Notes: generated from the sequence alone by a model not told the origin. Positions 1 to 10,124 are shown, counted from the first letter of the stretch. The stretch: DNA of 64,000 nucleotides from an uncultured Lachnospiraceae bacterium (GCA_947632555.1 CANRPU010000001.1:1-64000); one strand, 5' to 3'. Numbers and translations: made by a program.

Positions 1-348
1 TTGGTTCGGAATAGTGTAGTGCTGGCGGTCTATCTCTTGTTTTCGGTTGCTTGCTTCCTTACCGTACATGAGCATTTAAAAACGGAATAAAGCATTCATA
101 AACTATGCCGAACTATCAAGCATAAATAGATGATCAAATACTTTTTCTTGAAATCAATTTTTTCATGAAGATTCCTCCTGTAGCGAACCTCACAAAGCCC
201 AATTTATCGTTGCTTTATTTCTACCACCCCCAGCCACAAAAAACAATGTCCTGGCGCTCTCAATTTCCCTGTCTGGGTTGTTGCGCTCTGGCTCTGGATA
301 TTCCCCATACCCGTGACCCGCCCAGCAACACTGTAGGCTTCTATATAG
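1..348. other. Left-edge stretch without a recognised gene
   Basis: No gene of recognisable family is visible. On the minus strand a 10-codon ORF (166 down to 134) begins ATG AAA AAA TTG and ends TGA. It is preceded by a perfect AGGAGG seven bases before the ATG, so it may be the start of a decayed gene or a very short peptide. The plus-strand ORF at 165-473 runs opposite lysS and its terminator and is treated as a shadow. Confidence 0.4.
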
Positions 349-376
349 AAAAAGCCTTGATTCCTCAAGGCTTTTT
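349..376 (-). terminator. Rho-independent terminator after lysS
   Basis: A perfect stem AAGCCTTGA/TCAAGGCTT with a four-base loop is flanked by A and T runs, seven bases beyond the lysS stop. It can work in both directions, but on the minus strand it ends the greA-lysS unit. Confidence 0.85.
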
Positions 377-382
377 GATATT

Positions 383-1894
383 TTATTCTAATGTCCTCAT
401 TGTAGGGAACAACAGCACATCCCGGATCGCGGGCGAATTGGTGAGCAGCATGACCAGTCTGTCAATGCCGTAGCCGATACCGCCGGTAGGCGGCATACCG
501 ATCTCCAGCGCGTTCAGGAAATCCTCATCGGTAGTGTTGGCTTCTTCATCTCCGGCCGCCAGCGCCGCTTCCTGCGCCCTGAAACGCTCCCGCTGATCAA
601 TGGGATCGTTCAGTTCCGAATAGGCGTTGCACATTTCACGTCCGTAAATAAAGAGTTCAAATCGCTCCACGTAATCGGGCTTGTCCGGTTTCCGCTTGGT
701 CAGGGGAGAAACTTCCACAGGATGATCCATTACAAAGGTGGGCTGGATCAGATGTTCTTCCACATATTCCTCAAAGAACAGATTCAGGATATCTCCCTTG
801 GCATGGCGCGCCTCATAGTGCACGCCCTTTTCATCAGCCAGTTTTCTGGCGGTTTCCGTATCCGGAACGGCATCAAAGTCCACGCCCGCGTATTTCTTCA
901 CCGCCTCTACCATGGTAAGACGCTCAAAGGGTCTGCCCAGATCTATCATTTCTTCCGCGTAGGGCACCAGCGTTGTCCCGCATACTTCCCTCGCCACATA
1001 ACGGAACATGTCCTCCGTCAGGTCCATCATGCCGTAATAGTCGGTATAGGCCTGATAAAGCTCCATCAGGGTAAATTCCGGATTGTGCCGGGTATCCAGT
1101 CCTTCGTTGCGGAACACGCGCCCGATTTCATAAACTTTTTCCATACCGCCCACGATCAATCTCTTTAAATACAATTCCAGAGAAATCCGCAGCTTTACAT
1201 CTTCATTCAGCGCGTTATAGTGGGTTTCAAAAGGTCTTGCGGCCGCGCCGCCGGCATTGGCCACCAGCATGGGAGTTTCCACTTCCATGAAACCTCTTTC
1301 ATCCAGATACCTGCGGATGGCGCTGAGTATCCTGGAGCGCTTCACAAAGGTTTCCTTTACGTCGGGATTCATGATCAGATCCGTATAACGCTGGCGGTAA
1401 CGGATATCCGTATTGGTAAGGCCGTGAAATTTCTCCGGCAGTATCTGCAGACTTTTGCTGAGCAGCACCACCTCCGAAGCGTGAACGGAAATCTCGCCGG
1501 TCTTCGTCTTAAATACTTCTCCGCGGATACCTACGATATCACCCACATCATATTTTTTAAAATCCGCGTAGGATTCTTCTCCGATATTATCCCTTGCCAC
1601 ATAGGCCTGAATATTTCCCTGCAGATCCTGTACATTGCAGAAGGAAGCTTTTCCCATTACCCGCTTCTGCATAACGCGTCCCGCCACGCTTACCGCCGTG
1701 CCTTCCAGAGCCTCAAAATTATCTTTGATCTCCTGGCTGTGATGGGTGGCTTCATACTTGGTAATACGGAACGGATCCCTGCCCGCTTCCTGCAGAGCGC
1801 TCAGTTTCTCCCGTCTGACTTTTAAAAGCTGGCCGATGTCCTGCTCCTGCGCTCCATTGTTCTGCTGTTGATTCTTATTCTGAGTATCTTCCAC
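383..1894 (-). CDS. lysS: Lysyl-tRNA synthetase, class II
   Basis: This enzyme charges tRNA-Lys with lysine in the cytoplasm. The 503-residue length is normal for bacterial class II LysRS. An N-terminal OB-fold anticodon-binding region (about residues 60-170) is followed by the class II catalytic core. Motif 2 is seen as the [15 protein letters not shown] stretch and motif 3 near the C-terminus as [12 protein letters not shown]. The start codon is GTG, placed behind AAAGGAG. The first 20 residues are Gln/Asn-rich and poorly conserved. It lies 12 bp after greA and very probably shares its promoter; a strong hairpin terminator follows. Identification is secure. Confidence 0.97.
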   Translation of the reverse strand: MEDTQNKNQQQNNGAQEQDIGQLLKVRREKLSALQEAGRDPFRITKYEATHHSQEIKDNFEALEGTAVSVAGRVMQKRVMGKASFCNVQDLQGNIQAYVARDNIGEESYADFKKYDVGDIVGIRGEVFKTKTGEISVHASEVVLLSKSLQILPEKFHGLTNTDIRYRQRYTDLIMNPDVKETFVKRSRILSAIRRYLDERGFMEVETPMLVANAGGAAARPFETHYNALNEDVKLRISLELYLKRLIVGGMEKVYEIGRVFRNEGLDTRHNPEFTLMELYQAYTDYYGMMDLTEDMFRYVAREVCGTTLVPYAEEMIDLGRPFERLTMVEAVKKYAGVDFDAVPDTETARKLADEKGVHYEARHAKGDILNLFFEEYVEEHLIQPTFVMDHPVEVSPLTKRKPDKPDYVERFELFIYGREMCNAYSELNDPIDQRERFRAQEAALAAGDEEANTTDEDFLNALEIGMPPTGGIGYGIDRLVMLLTNSPAIRDVLLFPTMRTLE

Positions 1895-1906
1895 GGTTCC
1901 GCTCCT

Positions 1907-2389
1907 TTAGTTGGATCTCTGGATCTCCAGTACTTTATACTGCAGTATCCCTGCCTGGGTTTCCACTTCCACCACATCGCCCAGCCTGCTGCCGATCAGA
2001 GCCTTGCCCACCGGGCTTTCGTTGGAGATCTTTCCTTTTAAGCTGTTGGCTTCGGTAGAACCTACAATCTTATATTCCAGTTCTTCACTGTATTCCAGAT
2101 CCAGAATCCTGACTTTGCACCCGATATTGATCCTGTCCAGATCCACTTCGTCTTCCACTACCACTTCCGCGTTCTTCAGGATCTTTTCCAGTTCCTCGAT
2201 ACGGGCCTCTATGTCCCGCTGTTCGTCCTTGGCCGCGTCATACTCCGCGTTCTCGGACAGATCTCCCTGTTCTCTGGCCTCCTTGATCTTCTGGGCAACT
2301 TCCTGCCGTTTTACTACCTTCAGTTCGTGCAGTTCGTCTTCGTATTTCCGCAGCCCTTCATAAGTCAGGATATTTTTCTTGGATTCCAT
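1907..2389 (-). CDS. greA: Transcription elongation factor GreA
   Basis: GreA binds the secondary channel of RNA polymerase and stimulates cleavage of backtracked transcripts. The 160-residue protein has the family layout: an N-terminal antiparallel coiled coil (about residues 10-75) with the acidic tip motif DLSENAEYDAAKDEQ, then a C-terminal FKBP-like domain with SPVGKALIG. It is the first gene of the greA-lysS unit, a pairing common in Firmicutes. A near-perfect sigma-A promoter lies about 80 bp upstream. Confidence 0.96.
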   Translation of the reverse strand: MESKKNILTYEGLRKYEDELHELKVVKRQEVAQKIKEAREQGDLSENAEYDAAKDEQRDIEARIEELEKILKNAEVVVEDEVDLDRINIGCKVRILDLEYSEELEYKIVGSTEANSLKGKISNESPVGKALIGSRLGDVVEVETQAGILQYKVLEIQRSN

Positions 2390-2470
2390 GTCGTGCGCCT
2401 TTCTATTTTTAAAATTTTTCTGTAGTTATAATGTTCGCTCCCAAAACGGGATACCTGAATTAACGTAGGT

Positions 2471-2499
2471 ATTATACTGAATTTTACCGATAGTGTCAA
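2471..2499 (-). promoter_or_regulatory. Sigma-A promoter for greA-lysS
   Basis: On the minus strand the sequence reads TTGACA, a 17-bp spacer, then TATAAT. Both hexamers match consensus. It sits in the gap between the upstream hypothetical gene and greA, leaving a leader of about 75 nt. Confidence 0.85.
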
Positions 2500-2519
2500 G
2501 GCAGGAGCGGTTTTTTCTC

Positions 2520-3260
2520 TTAAGAGGCAGAAGGCTTTCCGCAGTCCCTCAGAAATACCTGCGTATCCACATATCTCACTCCTTCCGCCCTGCCGCAGAG
2601 CTTCTGACCTTCTCCCCTGTCCGTGCAGATGAAAAGACTTCCGGGCGGCAGCATCGCCGGCTTCAGGCCATAGAGAGCGCGCCCCGCCACAAAGACATTG
2701 TTTCCCTCAGGTGGTATGTGAAGGCTGCCGGCCCTGTCCCATACGCGCAGCAAAAGACCGTACTCCTGGGACAGCCTTTCCCGGAGTTCTTCCATCTCTT
2801 CCGGCTTTTCCGTCACCACGCTGACAGTACGGGCTTTTTTGACATACCGGAGAATCAGGTCCTCCGTTTCCATGTCCCCGTCTTCCAATATGATCAGGTT
2901 GTCCGGAACGGCTTTGTAATATTCCAGCATTCCCTGCAGCCACGGATAGGGAGCGGGCTCCTGCTGCCTGCGCAGCAGACCGCGCGTTTCCTTTTCATAC
3001 AGATAACAGACCGTGCCGCTCTGAGGCGGTATGGGCAGACTGTTCTGATATTCCGCCAGCGCTTCCCTGGTCCATGCTTTTCTTTTCCTGTAGTTTCGCG
3101 GAAAACGCACCATGATCTGTCTGATACGGCTCTGTCCGTTTTCTCCGGTCTTCACCGGCAGTACCTGTTCCGTTACAAAAAAACGCCATCTCCCGAAGCG
3201 GCTCCTTTTGGCCGGTTCTATCGGCTCCACTGTAAAGCAAACGGCTGTCAGATCTTCCAT
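2520..3260 (-). CDS. Conserved-looking hypothetical protein (246 aa)
   Basis: I do not recognise this family. The protein is soluble by appearance, with no signal peptide or membrane segment. The first third is basic (PRNYRKRKAW), and the central part alternates strands and helices (NLIILEDGDMETEDLILRYV) in a way that resembles a Rossmann-like fold, but no catalytic motif stands out. It is the last gene of the argF-birA-coaX-dusB unit, 62 bp after dusB, and ends just before the greA promoter. Several out-of-frame ORFs inside it are shadows. A role linked to its operon partners cannot be deduced from the sequence. Confidence 0.75.
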   Translation of the reverse strand: MEDLTAVCFTVEPIEPAKRSRFGRWRFFVTEQVLPVKTGENGQSRIRQIMVRFPRNYRKRKAWTREALAEYQNSLPIPPQSGTVCYLYEKETRGLLRRQQEPAPYPWLQGMLEYYKAVPDNLIILEDGDMETEDLILRYVKKARTVSVVTEKPEEMEELRERLSQEYGLLLRVWDRAGSLHIPPEGNNVFVAGRALYGLKPAMLPPGSLFICTDRGEGQKLCGRAEGVRYVDTQVFLRDCGKPSAS

Positions 3261-3322
3261 CTTGATTCCTCCGTCCCTTTAAGATATGCCGCCGTCCGCC
3301 CCTTATTCCTGAAAGCGGGGTC

Positions 3323-4288
3323 CTATTCCTTAAAAATCTGGTCCAGCCCCGCCAGAAGCTCGTCCATGGTTTCCATGGAGTTGATCAGCTGTCTGAATCT
3401 GGCCGAATGGGGATAGCCCGCCGTATACCAGGCCAAATGTTTCCGCATTTCCCGTACTCCCGTATATTCTCCCTTCACCTCCAGCTGCAGTGCGGCGTGC
3501 CGCCTGATCACCGCTTTCACTTCGGCCGGGGAAGGCCTTGGGGGAATGGTCCCCTCTTCCAGATAGGAAACGATCTCCCGAAATATCCACGGATTGCCTC
3601 TGGCAGCCCGCCCTACCATGATGCCGTCGCAGCCGGTTTCCTCCAGCATCGCTTTGGCGCTGCGGGCATCCGTTACATCCCCGTTGCCGATGACCGGGAT
3701 CCGCACAGCCTCCTTGACCCGGCGGATACAGTCCCAGTCCGCCCTGCCGGAATAGTACTGCTCTCTGGTCCTGCCATGCACTGTCACCGCCGCTGCCCCT
3801 GCCGCTTCCGCGATCTTCGCGAGTTCCACCGCGTTTTCGCGCGCTTCGTCAAAACCCTTCCGTATCTTCACGGTCACGGGCTTTTTGACGGCACGGGACA
3901 CTTTTCTCACGATCTCCTCCGCCAGGCGCGGATTTTTCATAAGAGCGGAACCTTCTCCGTTATTGACCACCTTAGGTACCGGACAGCCCATGTTGATATC
4001 CAGAATATCAAAGGGCTTTTCTTCGATCCGCGCGGCTATTTCCGCCATCAGGTCCGCATCGGAGCCGAACAGCTGCAGGGAAACGGGATGTTCTTCCCCG
4101 CTGACGGCCATCAGTTCTTCCGTATTTTTATTATGATGATAAATGGCCTTGGCGCTCACCATCTCCATGCACAGCAGGCCCGCTCCCTGCTCTTTGCACA
4201 AAAGCCGGAAGGGCATGTCCGTCACTCCGGCCATAGGCGCCAGGACCACCTGATTGTCCAGTTCCGTTTTACCGATTTTTAATTTCAT
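3323..4288 (-). CDS. dusB: tRNA-dihydrouridine synthase (DusB family)
   Basis: Flavin-dependent reductase that converts uridine to dihydrouridine in the tRNA D-loop. The 321-residue protein starts with the FMN TIM-barrel signature [13 protein letters not shown]. It carries the catalytic-cysteine motif [19 protein letters not shown] and the phosphate-binding GNGDV and [12 protein letters not shown] segments, followed by a helical C-terminal tRNA-binding domain. Its ATG overlaps the coaX stop by 4 bp (ATGA), which implies translational coupling. The next gene downstream is an unknown. Confidence 0.94.
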   Translation of the reverse strand: MKLKIGKTELDNQVVLAPMAGVTDMPFRLLCKEQGAGLLCMEMVSAKAIYHHNKNTEELMAVSGEEHPVSLQLFGSDADLMAEIAARIEEKPFDILDINMGCPVPKVVNNGEGSALMKNPRLAEEIVRKVSRAVKKPVTVKIRKGFDEARENAVELAKIAEAAGAAAVTVHGRTREQYYSGRADWDCIRRVKEAVRIPVIGNGDVTDARSAKAMLEETGCDGIMVGRAARGNPWIFREIVSYLEEGTIPPRPSPAEVKAVIRRHAALQLEVKGEYTGVREMRKHLAWYTAGYPHSARFRQLINSMETMDELLAGLDQIFKE

Positions 4289-5070
4289 GCTCCCCGTTCC
4301 TGCTTTTTGTTCTTCTCGTAGATCATGCGCAGGCCGTCCAGGGTCAGCGCGCTGTCATAGATCTGGATACTGTCCGTTTCTCCCGCGATCAGCTTTCCCA
4401 GGCCTCCGGTAGCCACTACTTTCAGATCCTTTTCGCCGCTCTCTTCTTTTACTTTGCTGACAATATACTCCGTCTGCCCGATCTGTCCGTAGAAAAGCCC
4501 CGCCTGCATACTGCTCACGGTTTCCTGAGCCAGAATGCTCTTCGGCTTTTTGATCTCGATACGCGGCAGCATGGCCGTCCTCTCTGCCAGCGCCTCAATA
4601 CTGATACGCATGCCCGGCGCCGTGATGCCCGCCACAAAGCTTCCGTCCGCGCTGACCAGGTCGTAGGTGGTTCCCGTCCCAAAATCGATCACCAGCACCG
4701 GTCCTCCGTACTTTTCATAGGCCGCCACCGCGTCCGCGATCCTGTCCGCTCCGATCACGCGCGGATTCTCCGTCGCGATCCGGATACCCGTTTTGACGCC
4801 CGGCCCTACCACCAGCGGCGCGTGTCCGATATAATTCCGGATAGCGGAAGTCAGGGCATGCATCACATCCGAAACTACGCTGGCGATAATGGTGCCCTCG
4901 ATATGTCCCAGGGAGATCCCTCTCAGCCGCAGCATTTCATCCAGCAGTATCCCGTATTCGTCCGAGGTTCTGGGCAGTTTGGTGGTAATATGGAAAGTAG
5001 CCTTTAAGTCCCTGTTCTCAAACACCCCAAATGTGATATTGGTGTTGCCCACATCTATTACCAGTATCAT
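4285..5070 (-). CDS. coaX: Type III pantothenate kinase
   Basis: Catalyses the first step of coenzyme A synthesis, ATP-dependent phosphorylation of pantothenate. ASKHA-fold signatures are visible: [14 protein letters not shown] at the N-terminus, [16 protein letters not shown] in the middle and [12 protein letters not shown] place the start at 5070 (261 aa) rather than the track's 5106, because GGAGG precedes this ATG by a usual distance and the protein then begins directly at the phosphate-binding strand. The preceding gene stops one base earlier. Overlap with dusB and proximity to birA show an operon for cofactor and tRNA maintenance. Confidence 0.95.
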   Translation of the reverse strand: MILVIDVGNTNITFGVFENRDLKATFHITTKLPRTSDEYGILLDEMLRLRGISLGHIEGTIIASVVSDVMHALTSAIRNYIGHAPLVVGPGVKTGIRIATENPRVIGADRIADAVAAYEKYGGPVLVIDFGTGTTYDLVSADGSFVAGITAPGMRISIEALAERTAMLPRIEIKKPKSILAQETVSSMQAGLFYGQIGQTEYIVSKVKEESGEKDLKVVATGGLGKLIAGETDSIQIYDSALTLDGLRMIYEKNKKQERGA

Positions 5071-5071
5071 A

Positions 5072-5449
5072 TCATTCTTCCTCCAACAGGCCGCTGATGT
5101 CCTCATGCAGAATGAAAACGCGGTAATACAGGCTTAAACTCTCCAGCAGTTCCCGCCGCTTTCTGCGCACCTCGGATACCATAAGGCCGCTGCTGATCTC
5201 ATCATAATAAATATCGTCATCGTCCGCGTTGGTTTCCAGCAGCACGCTGCCGTCCGCCGCAAAGCCAATGGTAAAAACGCCGCCCACCTCTTCGGTGAAC
5301 AGCACGCAGAGTATATGCAGTTCATCCTTGATGGAATCGGGGATCCCGTTGAACTTTTCATTAAAGTAATACTTCATTTCATAGGAATTGGCCCCGCAGA
5401 GCACGATCTTTTCTTCTGTTTCTCTCTTTTCTTCCTGTTCCTTACACAT
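5072..5449 (-). CDS. Small conserved protein, DUF6145-like
   Basis: A roughly 125-residue acidic protein with no signal peptide or membrane helix. I recall proteins of this kind, sitting between birA and coaX in Lachnospiraceae, being labelled DUF6145, but I cannot confirm that here. The preferred start is ATG 5449 (MCKEQEEK), which overlaps the birA stop by 8 bp and follows GAGGGG; the track's 5485 start lies deeper inside birA. A run of Asp residues ([11 protein letters not shown]) is the most distinctive feature. The function is unknown. Confidence 0.7.
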   Translation of the reverse strand: MCKEQEEKRETEEKIVLCGANSYEMKYYFNEKFNGIPDSIKDELHILCVLFTEEVGGVFTIGFAADGSVLLETNADDDDIYYDEISSGLMVSEVRRKRRELLESLSLYYRVFILHEDISGLLEEE

Positions 5450-6251
5450 ATCCGTACACCCCTCTGACCGATACCTCTCCGGCATAAACTTCCCTGCATC
5501 CGCCGTCCGCCACGCGCACCAGCAGGCGGCCGTCCGCGGTGATCCCTTCCGCCACGCCCATATAGGCTCCCGACGGTTCCAGGACCTCCACTTCCCTGTT
5601 CCGGTTTATCAGGCAGTCGTTATAGCGTTCCCGCAGCAGGGACAAATCCAGTGTTTCCAGGAAAAGGGCATAATCCTTTTCAAAACGCTCCAGGATTTTT
5701 TCCAGCAGGAGCGCGCGGGACACGTTTTGCTTCAACTCCGTTTCCAGGGAAGCGGCCCTGTCCGCCAGTTCCCCCGTAAACTCCTGCGCCTTCACGTTGA
5801 CTCCCACGCCAATGACTACACTGTTGATCCTGCCATCCCGCGCATCCATTTCCGTCAGAATGCCCGTTATCTTCCTGCCGTTGAGCACAATGTCATTGGG
5901 CCATTTGATCATCGCCCGGCAGCCGCAGGCTTCCTCTATGGCTCCCTGTACGGCCAGCGCCATGACCAGCGTGAGCATGGAGGCTTGATCCGGCGCGAAC
6001 GCGGGACGCAGCAACAGCGTAAAATACAGATTCTTTCCGGGCGGAGAAACCCAGTTTCTGCCCCGTCTTCCTTTCCCTGCCGTCTGGGACTCCGCCAACA
6101 CCAACGTGCCTTCCGGTGCCCCTTCCTCGGCCAGCAGGCGGGCCCTGTTGTTGGTGGAATCCAGGGAATCGTGGTATTCCAGCCTGTTTCCCGCCCATTT
6201 TGTACGCAGGCGGATTTCTCTCAGCGGCCTGTCATCCGGCTTTTCTTTCAT
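5442..6251 (-). CDS. birA: Biotin-[acetyl-CoA-carboxylase] ligase
   Basis: Attaches biotin to carrier-protein domains via biotinyl-AMP. The biotin/ATP motif GKGRRGRNW, the active-site segment [17 protein letters not shown] and a small C-terminal SH3-like domain (from about residue 220) are all present. The 269-residue protein lacks the N-terminal helix-turn-helix domain of E. coli BirA, so this is a monofunctional ligase and probably not a repressor. Its ATG overlaps the argF stop by 4 bp, and it is followed by the DUF6145-like gene with an 8-bp overlap. Confidence 0.93.
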   Translation of the reverse strand: MKEKPDDRPLREIRLRTKWAGNRLEYHDSLDSTNNRARLLAEEGAPEGTLVLAESQTAGKGRRGRNWVSPPGKNLYFTLLLRPAFAPDQASMLTLVMALAVQGAIEEACGCRAMIKWPNDIVLNGRKITGILTEMDARDGRINSVVIGVGVNVKAQEFTGELADRAASLETELKQNVSRALLLEKILERFEKDYALFLETLDLSLLRERYNDCLINRNREVEVLEPSGAYMGVAEGITADGRLLVRVADGGCREVYAGEVSVRGVYGYV

Positions 6252-7243
6252 AAGGTTGCCGCCATTACAGCCTTGATGGTATGCATCCGGTTTTCGGCCT
6301 CGGCAAATACCACGGACTGGTCCGATTCAAATACTTCGTCCGTGACTTCCATTTCGGTGATACCGAATTTCCTCCCCATTTCGGCCCCTATTTTGGTCTT
6401 CAGGTCATGAAATGCCGGCAGACAGTGCATGAAAATGGCCTGTTTCCCCGCGTTTTCCATCACCTTCCTGTTCACCTGGTAAGGAGATAAGTCCCGGATA
6501 CGGCTTTCCCATATTTCATCCGGCTCCCCCATGGATACCCATACGTCCGTATAAATAACGTCAGCTCCCCGGCTTCCTTCTTCCACATTTTCCGTCAGCG
6601 TAATGCTGCCGCCGCTTTCTTCGGCAATTTTTTTGCAGACTTCCACCAGTTTGGCATCGGGGAAATAGTGAGCGGAAGTGCAGGCCGTGAAATGCATACC
6701 CATTTTCGCGCATGCCACCATCAGGGAATTGCCCATATTGTAACGGGCATCTCCCATATAAGTCAGCTTCACCCCTTTGACGCGGCCCAGCTTTTCCCTG
6801 ACAGTCAGCAGATCCGCCAGCATCTGGGTGGGATGAAATTCGTTTGTCAGACCGTTCCAAACCGGCACACCGGCATATCTGGCCAGTTCCTCCACGATCT
6901 CCTGTCCGTAACCGCGGTATTCTATCCCGTCAAACATGCTGCCCAGCACTCTGGCTGTATCCGCAATGCTCTCTTTTTTCCCTATCTGGGAGCCGGCAGG
7001 ATCCAGATAGGTGGTGCCCATTCCCAGGTCATGGGCCGCCACTTCAAAGGAACAGCGGGTGCGGGTGCTGGTCTTTTCAAAGATCAGCGCCACGTTCTTT
7101 CCCCGCAGCGTGTCCATGGGGATCCCTTTTTTCTTTTTTTCCTTCAGGTCTGCCGCCAGATCCAAAAGATAGGTGATCTCTTCCGCGGTATAATCCAAAA
7201 GTTTTAAAAAATGACGTCCTTTTAAATTCATCTTTTTCTCCAT
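6248..7243 (-). CDS. argF: Ornithine carbamoyltransferase
   Basis: Forms citrulline from ornithine and carbamoyl phosphate, or runs the reverse phosphorolysis in arginine fermentation. The carbamoyl-phosphate motif [15 protein letters not shown] and the ornithine motif HCLPAFHD are intact, and 331 residues is the usual length. A second possible start (MNLKG, 7231) lies four codons in and has the better-spaced GGAG. Carbamate kinase is encoded about 15 kb away, so a catabolic role is possible, but no arginine deiminase gene is in the window. It heads the birA-coaX-dusB unit and sits directly behind a hairpin terminator. Confidence 0.95.
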   Translation of the reverse strand: MEKKMNLKGRHFLKLLDYTAEEITYLLDLAADLKEKKKKGIPMDTLRGKNVALIFEKTSTRTRCSFEVAAHDLGMGTTYLDPAGSQIGKKESIADTARVLGSMFDGIEYRGYGQEIVEELARYAGVPVWNGLTNEFHPTQMLADLLTVREKLGRVKGVKLTYMGDARYNMGNSLMVACAKMGMHFTACTSAHYFPDAKLVEVCKKIAEESGGSITLTENVEEGSRGADVIYTDVWVSMGEPDEIWESRIRDLSPYQVNRKVMENAGKQAIFMHCLPAFHDLKTKIGAEMGRKFGITEMEVTDEVFESDQSVVFAEAENRMHTIKAVMAATL

Positions 7244-7261
7244 TCCAAGTTCCGTATTCCG

Positions 7262-7310
7262 AAAAAAAGAGGCAGGGACAACCTCCCTTCGGAAGCGTCC
7301 CTTGCTCCTC
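7262..7310 (-). terminator. Hairpin plus T run between the SPFH gene and argF
   Basis: On the minus strand an imperfect stem pairs GAGGAGCAAGGGAC with GTCCCTGCCTC, followed by seven T residues. It lies after the SPFH gene and only 18 bp before the argF start codon. There is no room for an argF promoter after it, so it either ends the SPFH transcript incompletely or acts as an attenuator for argF. Confidence 0.7.
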
Positions 7311-7339
7311 TCCTGATTGTATTTTCCCGGCCGCGCGCC

Positions 7340-8257
7340 TTATTTTTCGCTTACTTCCCTGAAGGCGGTCGCCAGTGAAGCGATCCCCTGCAGATCCGCG
7401 GGCAGCAATATCTTGGTGGCTTTGCCGTCCGCCGCTTTTTCAAAGGCTTCCAGGCTCTTGATCTTCAAGACCGCATCGTCAGCTTCGGCTTCCTTCAGCA
7501 TACGGATACCATCCGCGTTTGCCTGCTGTACTTTCAGGATCGCTTCCGCCTGACCTTCCGCTTCACGGATCATTTTCTCTTTTTCAGCCTCCGCCCGCAG
7601 GATCGCCGACTGCTTTTCCGCTTCCGCGCGCAGGATGGCGGATTCTTTTTCACCTTCCGCGGACAGGATCTGCGCTTTCTTTTCACCTTCCGCCCTGGTT
7701 ACCGCTTCACGTCTTTCACGCTCCGCTTTCATCTGCCTTTCCATGGCGTTCTGTATCTCCGCCGGCGGAATGATGTTCTTCAGTTCCACGCGGTTCACCT
7801 TGATACCCCAGGGATCGGTAGCGATATCCAGCGCCGCCCGCATCTGGGTATTGATAGTTTCACGGGAAGTCAGCGTTTCATCCAGTTCCAGGTCACCGAT
7901 GATATTACGCAGCGTAGTGGCTGTCAGATTCTCAATGGCCATCATGGGATTTTCCACGCCGTAGGTAAAAAGCCTGGGATCCGTGATCTGATAGAAAACC
8001 ACGGTATCGATCCGCATGGTTACGTTATCCTTGGTAATAACGGGCTGGGGCGGGAAATCCGCTACCTGCTCCTTCAAATTGACTCTTCTGGCCACCTTAT
8101 CCAGAAACGGGATCTTAACATGCAGTCCTACCGACCATGTCCCCTGATAAGCTCCCAGCCGCTCCACTACATAGGCCTGCGCCTGCGGCACGATCTTGAT
8201 ACAGGATACCAGTACCACTAACAGCAGCACGATCAGGATAATAATAATCCATTCCAT
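7340..8257 (-). CDS. SPFH/band-7 family membrane protein
   Basis: A stomatin/QmcA-type protein of 305 residues. One N-terminal membrane helix (about residues 2-22, WIIIILIVLLLVVLVSC) is followed by the band-7 domain (about 25-190) and a long Ala/Glu-rich coiled coil containing repeated SAILRAEAEK units (about 190-260). Such proteins oligomerise in membrane microdomains and affect protease or membrane-protein turnover. The upstream neighbour is an NfeD protein, the classic partner, 54 bp away. Identification of the family is secure; the cellular role is inferred. Confidence 0.92.
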   Translation of the reverse strand: MEWIIIILIVLLLVVLVSCIKIVPQAQAYVVERLGAYQGTWSVGLHVKIPFLDKVARRVNLKEQVADFPPQPVITKDNVTMRIDTVVFYQITDPRLFTYGVENPMMAIENLTATTLRNIIGDLELDETLTSRETINTQMRAALDIATDPWGIKVNRVELKNIIPPAEIQNAMERQMKAERERREAVTRAEGEKKAQILSAEGEKESAILRAEAEKQSAILRAEAEKEKMIREAEGQAEAILKVQQANADGIRMLKEAEADDAVLKIKSLEAFEKAADGKATKILLPADLQGIASLATAFREVSEK

Positions 8258-8311
8258 TTAAAAATACCTCTCTTTCTTGTTTTATAGGAAAGTCCTTCCT
8301 AATGATCTTTG

Positions 8312-8749
8312 TTACTTAGGCTCTACCAGCAGCTTGACCCCGTTGATGGCGCGTACAAATACCACCGTACCTACGGGTATCTTCAGTCCTTCTTCCAGGC
8401 TGCGGGCCGACCATTCCTGTCCACCCACGGTCACCTGCCCAATGCCTTCCAGATTATCTATTTCACTGATCACGATGGCCTGCCTGCCTACCATGCTCTC
8501 CACATTGGTCTTGACGCGTTCTTTATTAAAGAACCGTACCGCCAGCGGCCGGGTAAACAGCAGCAGCACGACGGAAACGATCAGAAACAGTCCCGCCTGC
8601 ACCACAATGGGCGCGTTTACCAGGGCGGCAAGCGCCGCCGTCAGCGAACCGGCCGCGAACCAGATCGTGGTCAGCCCCATAGTCACCAGCTCTACGATAA
8701 TAAACACGATCAAAAGCAGCAGCCATACAAACAGCATCTTATCCTGCAT
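8312..8749 (-). CDS. NfeD family membrane protein
   Basis: A 145-residue protein with two or three N-terminal hydrophobic segments (residues 5-70: FVWLLLLIVFIIVELVTMGL and LFLIVSVVLLLF). A C-terminal soluble OB-fold domain carries the NfeD pattern LEGIGQVTVGGQEWSAR. It is the short form without the ClpP-like protease domain. It is cotranscribed with the SPFH gene, as in many bacteria, where the pair acts as a membrane scaffold. Confidence 0.9.
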   Translation of the reverse strand: MQDKMLFVWLLLLIVFIIVELVTMGLTTIWFAAGSLTAALAALVNAPIVVQAGLFLIVSVVLLLFTRPLAVRFFNKERVKTNVESMVGRQAIVISEIDNLEGIGQVTVGGQEWSARSLEEGLKIPVGTVVFVRAINGVKLLVEPK

Positions 8750-8892
8750 AACAATCCTCGCTTTCCAGAGCCGGGCCGAAACACCCTCGGCCCCTTTTCC
8801 TTCATCTTACTACAGCTCTTTGTTTCCGTCCATACTTTTATTCGCACGTTTTTAAAATTTAATATACCAAACGGCGCACTTTTCATACAGAT

Positions 8893-8931
8893 AAAAAGGG
8901 CTTTTCCGCTTTTCACGGCAAAGCCCTTTTT
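8893..8931. terminator. Bidirectional hairpin terminator
   Basis: AAAAAGGGCTTT pairs with AAAGCCCTTTTT around a short loop. It lies after the cell-wall hydrolase gene on the minus strand and before nfeD, so it separates the two units. Confidence 0.85.
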
Positions 8932-8957
8932 GAAAGATCTCTCTTCCGGATTCTGTT

Positions 8958-10025
8958 TTAGTAGAACACGTGATTGCCGATGACCAAGCCTTCCCGCCCG
9001 TTATTGCGCCGGAAGTGGGTCATATCTCCTACATTGGACACGCCGGAAATGGCTTCCGTTGCCGCGTCTATACAGCTCTGTTTGATCCTGCCGGATTCCA
9101 GCAGCCTGTTTACCTTGCCGCTCTGAGCCGGCGTGAACTGCCCGGATGCATAGATAACGCCGTGGATGGTATCCGGGTACGCCGCGCTTCTGACACGGTT
9201 CATCACCACCGCGCCCACCGCGAGCTGCCCTTCGTAGGTTTCTCCGCCGGCCTCACACTGGATCAGCGCCGCCAATAACAGCGTCATATCCGCATCCGTC
9301 GTATACTGCCCGTAATTTACATGGCGCTTTGCCTCCGCTTCCGCGGCCTCGCGCTCCTTAATGGCCTCCATGGTTTCTCCGGCATCGATCTTAAATTCAA
9401 TAGTCACATATTCCAGGGACACATAACCGTCCCCGCCCTCGTAGTCGATACAGGCCCATCCGCTTTCTTCGTCGGAGAAAATAACTTCCTCCTCATCGCC
9501 TTTCGGCAGGATACCCAGTATCGCGGCATCCGCATCCGGCTTTTCTCTCACATTCAGTCCCGTATTCATATGGGCTACCGTAACGCCCACGCTGGACGCC
9601 AGTTCCCTGGCTTCGTCCCCAAACAGCAGATATTCGTCACTGGCCCATCCGATCAGGTCACCTGACTGGAGTTTGGTCCAGCCATCCTTTCTTTCCAGGA
9701 TCGTGCCGCCGCAGTCTTTATAAAGTTTTCCCGCTTTTTCGGCATCCGTATCCGGTTCCGTACGCACGTTCAGCGCGTTGCTGACATTTGCCATGACCAG
9801 AGTGGATTCTTCTTTGGAAGAATCGGTGTCCAGATTCAGTTCCTTCGCCGTAGCGATCAATAAGTCCGAGGTGTCCGTCGCGCCGGGGTCGAGGATCGCC
9901 GACACGCCTCCGTTAAATCCGTTCAGGTAGTTCCTGCTGTTGCCAGCATCCGCATACAGGCTTGTCTGCAGCACCAGAATACATGACAAACACAGTCCGG
10001 TAAACAGCTTTCCGCCTCTTGCCAT
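8958..10025 (-). CDS. Secreted SH3-domain cell-wall hydrolase, SleB-like
   Basis: A probable exported cell-wall lytic enzyme. An N-terminal signal sequence (LFTGLCLSCILVLQTSLYADA) is followed by two bacterial SH3 domains (about residues 80-135 and 150-205, each with a NVRxxPDxDA pattern) and a short charged linker. The C-terminal Hydrolase_2 domain has the SleB-type catalytic region QCEAGGETYEGQLAVGAVV. I choose ATG 10025 (MARGGK): it follows GGAGG at proper spacing, while the track's start is a TTG overlapping that same GGAGG. Proteins of this kind act in spore cortex lysis or vegetative wall turnover. It is monocistronic with a strong promoter and a terminator. Confidence 0.88.
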   Translation of the reverse strand: MARGGKLFTGLCLSCILVLQTSLYADAGNSRNYLNGFNGGVSAILDPGATDTSDLLIATAKELNLDTDSSKEESTLVMANVSNALNVRTEPDTDAEKAGKLYKDCGGTILERKDGWTKLQSGDLIGWASDEYLLFGDEARELASSVGVTVAHMNTGLNVREKPDADAAILGILPKGDEEEVIFSDEESGWACIDYEGGDGYVSLEYVTIEFKIDAGETMEAIKEREAAEAEAKRHVNYGQYTTDADMTLLLAALIQCEAGGETYEGQLAVGAVVMNRVRSAAYPDTIHGVIYASGQFTPAQSGKVNRLLESGRIKQSCIDAATEAISGVSNVGDMTHFRRNNGREGLVIGNHVFY

Positions 10026-10124
10026 TTTACTTACCTCCAAAATGTAAAATTTTCTCCCCGGTCCTCCCCCGTCCCCGGAGATATCGGTTCTTCTTAAGAA
10101 TATGCCGATTTTATTACATTTATT

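Noticed and set aside
7244-7340. T-box riboswitch before argF
   Set aside because: The GGGAC...GTCCC stem looks slightly similar, but the space is under 100 bp and no specifier loop or TGGNACCGCG-type element is present.
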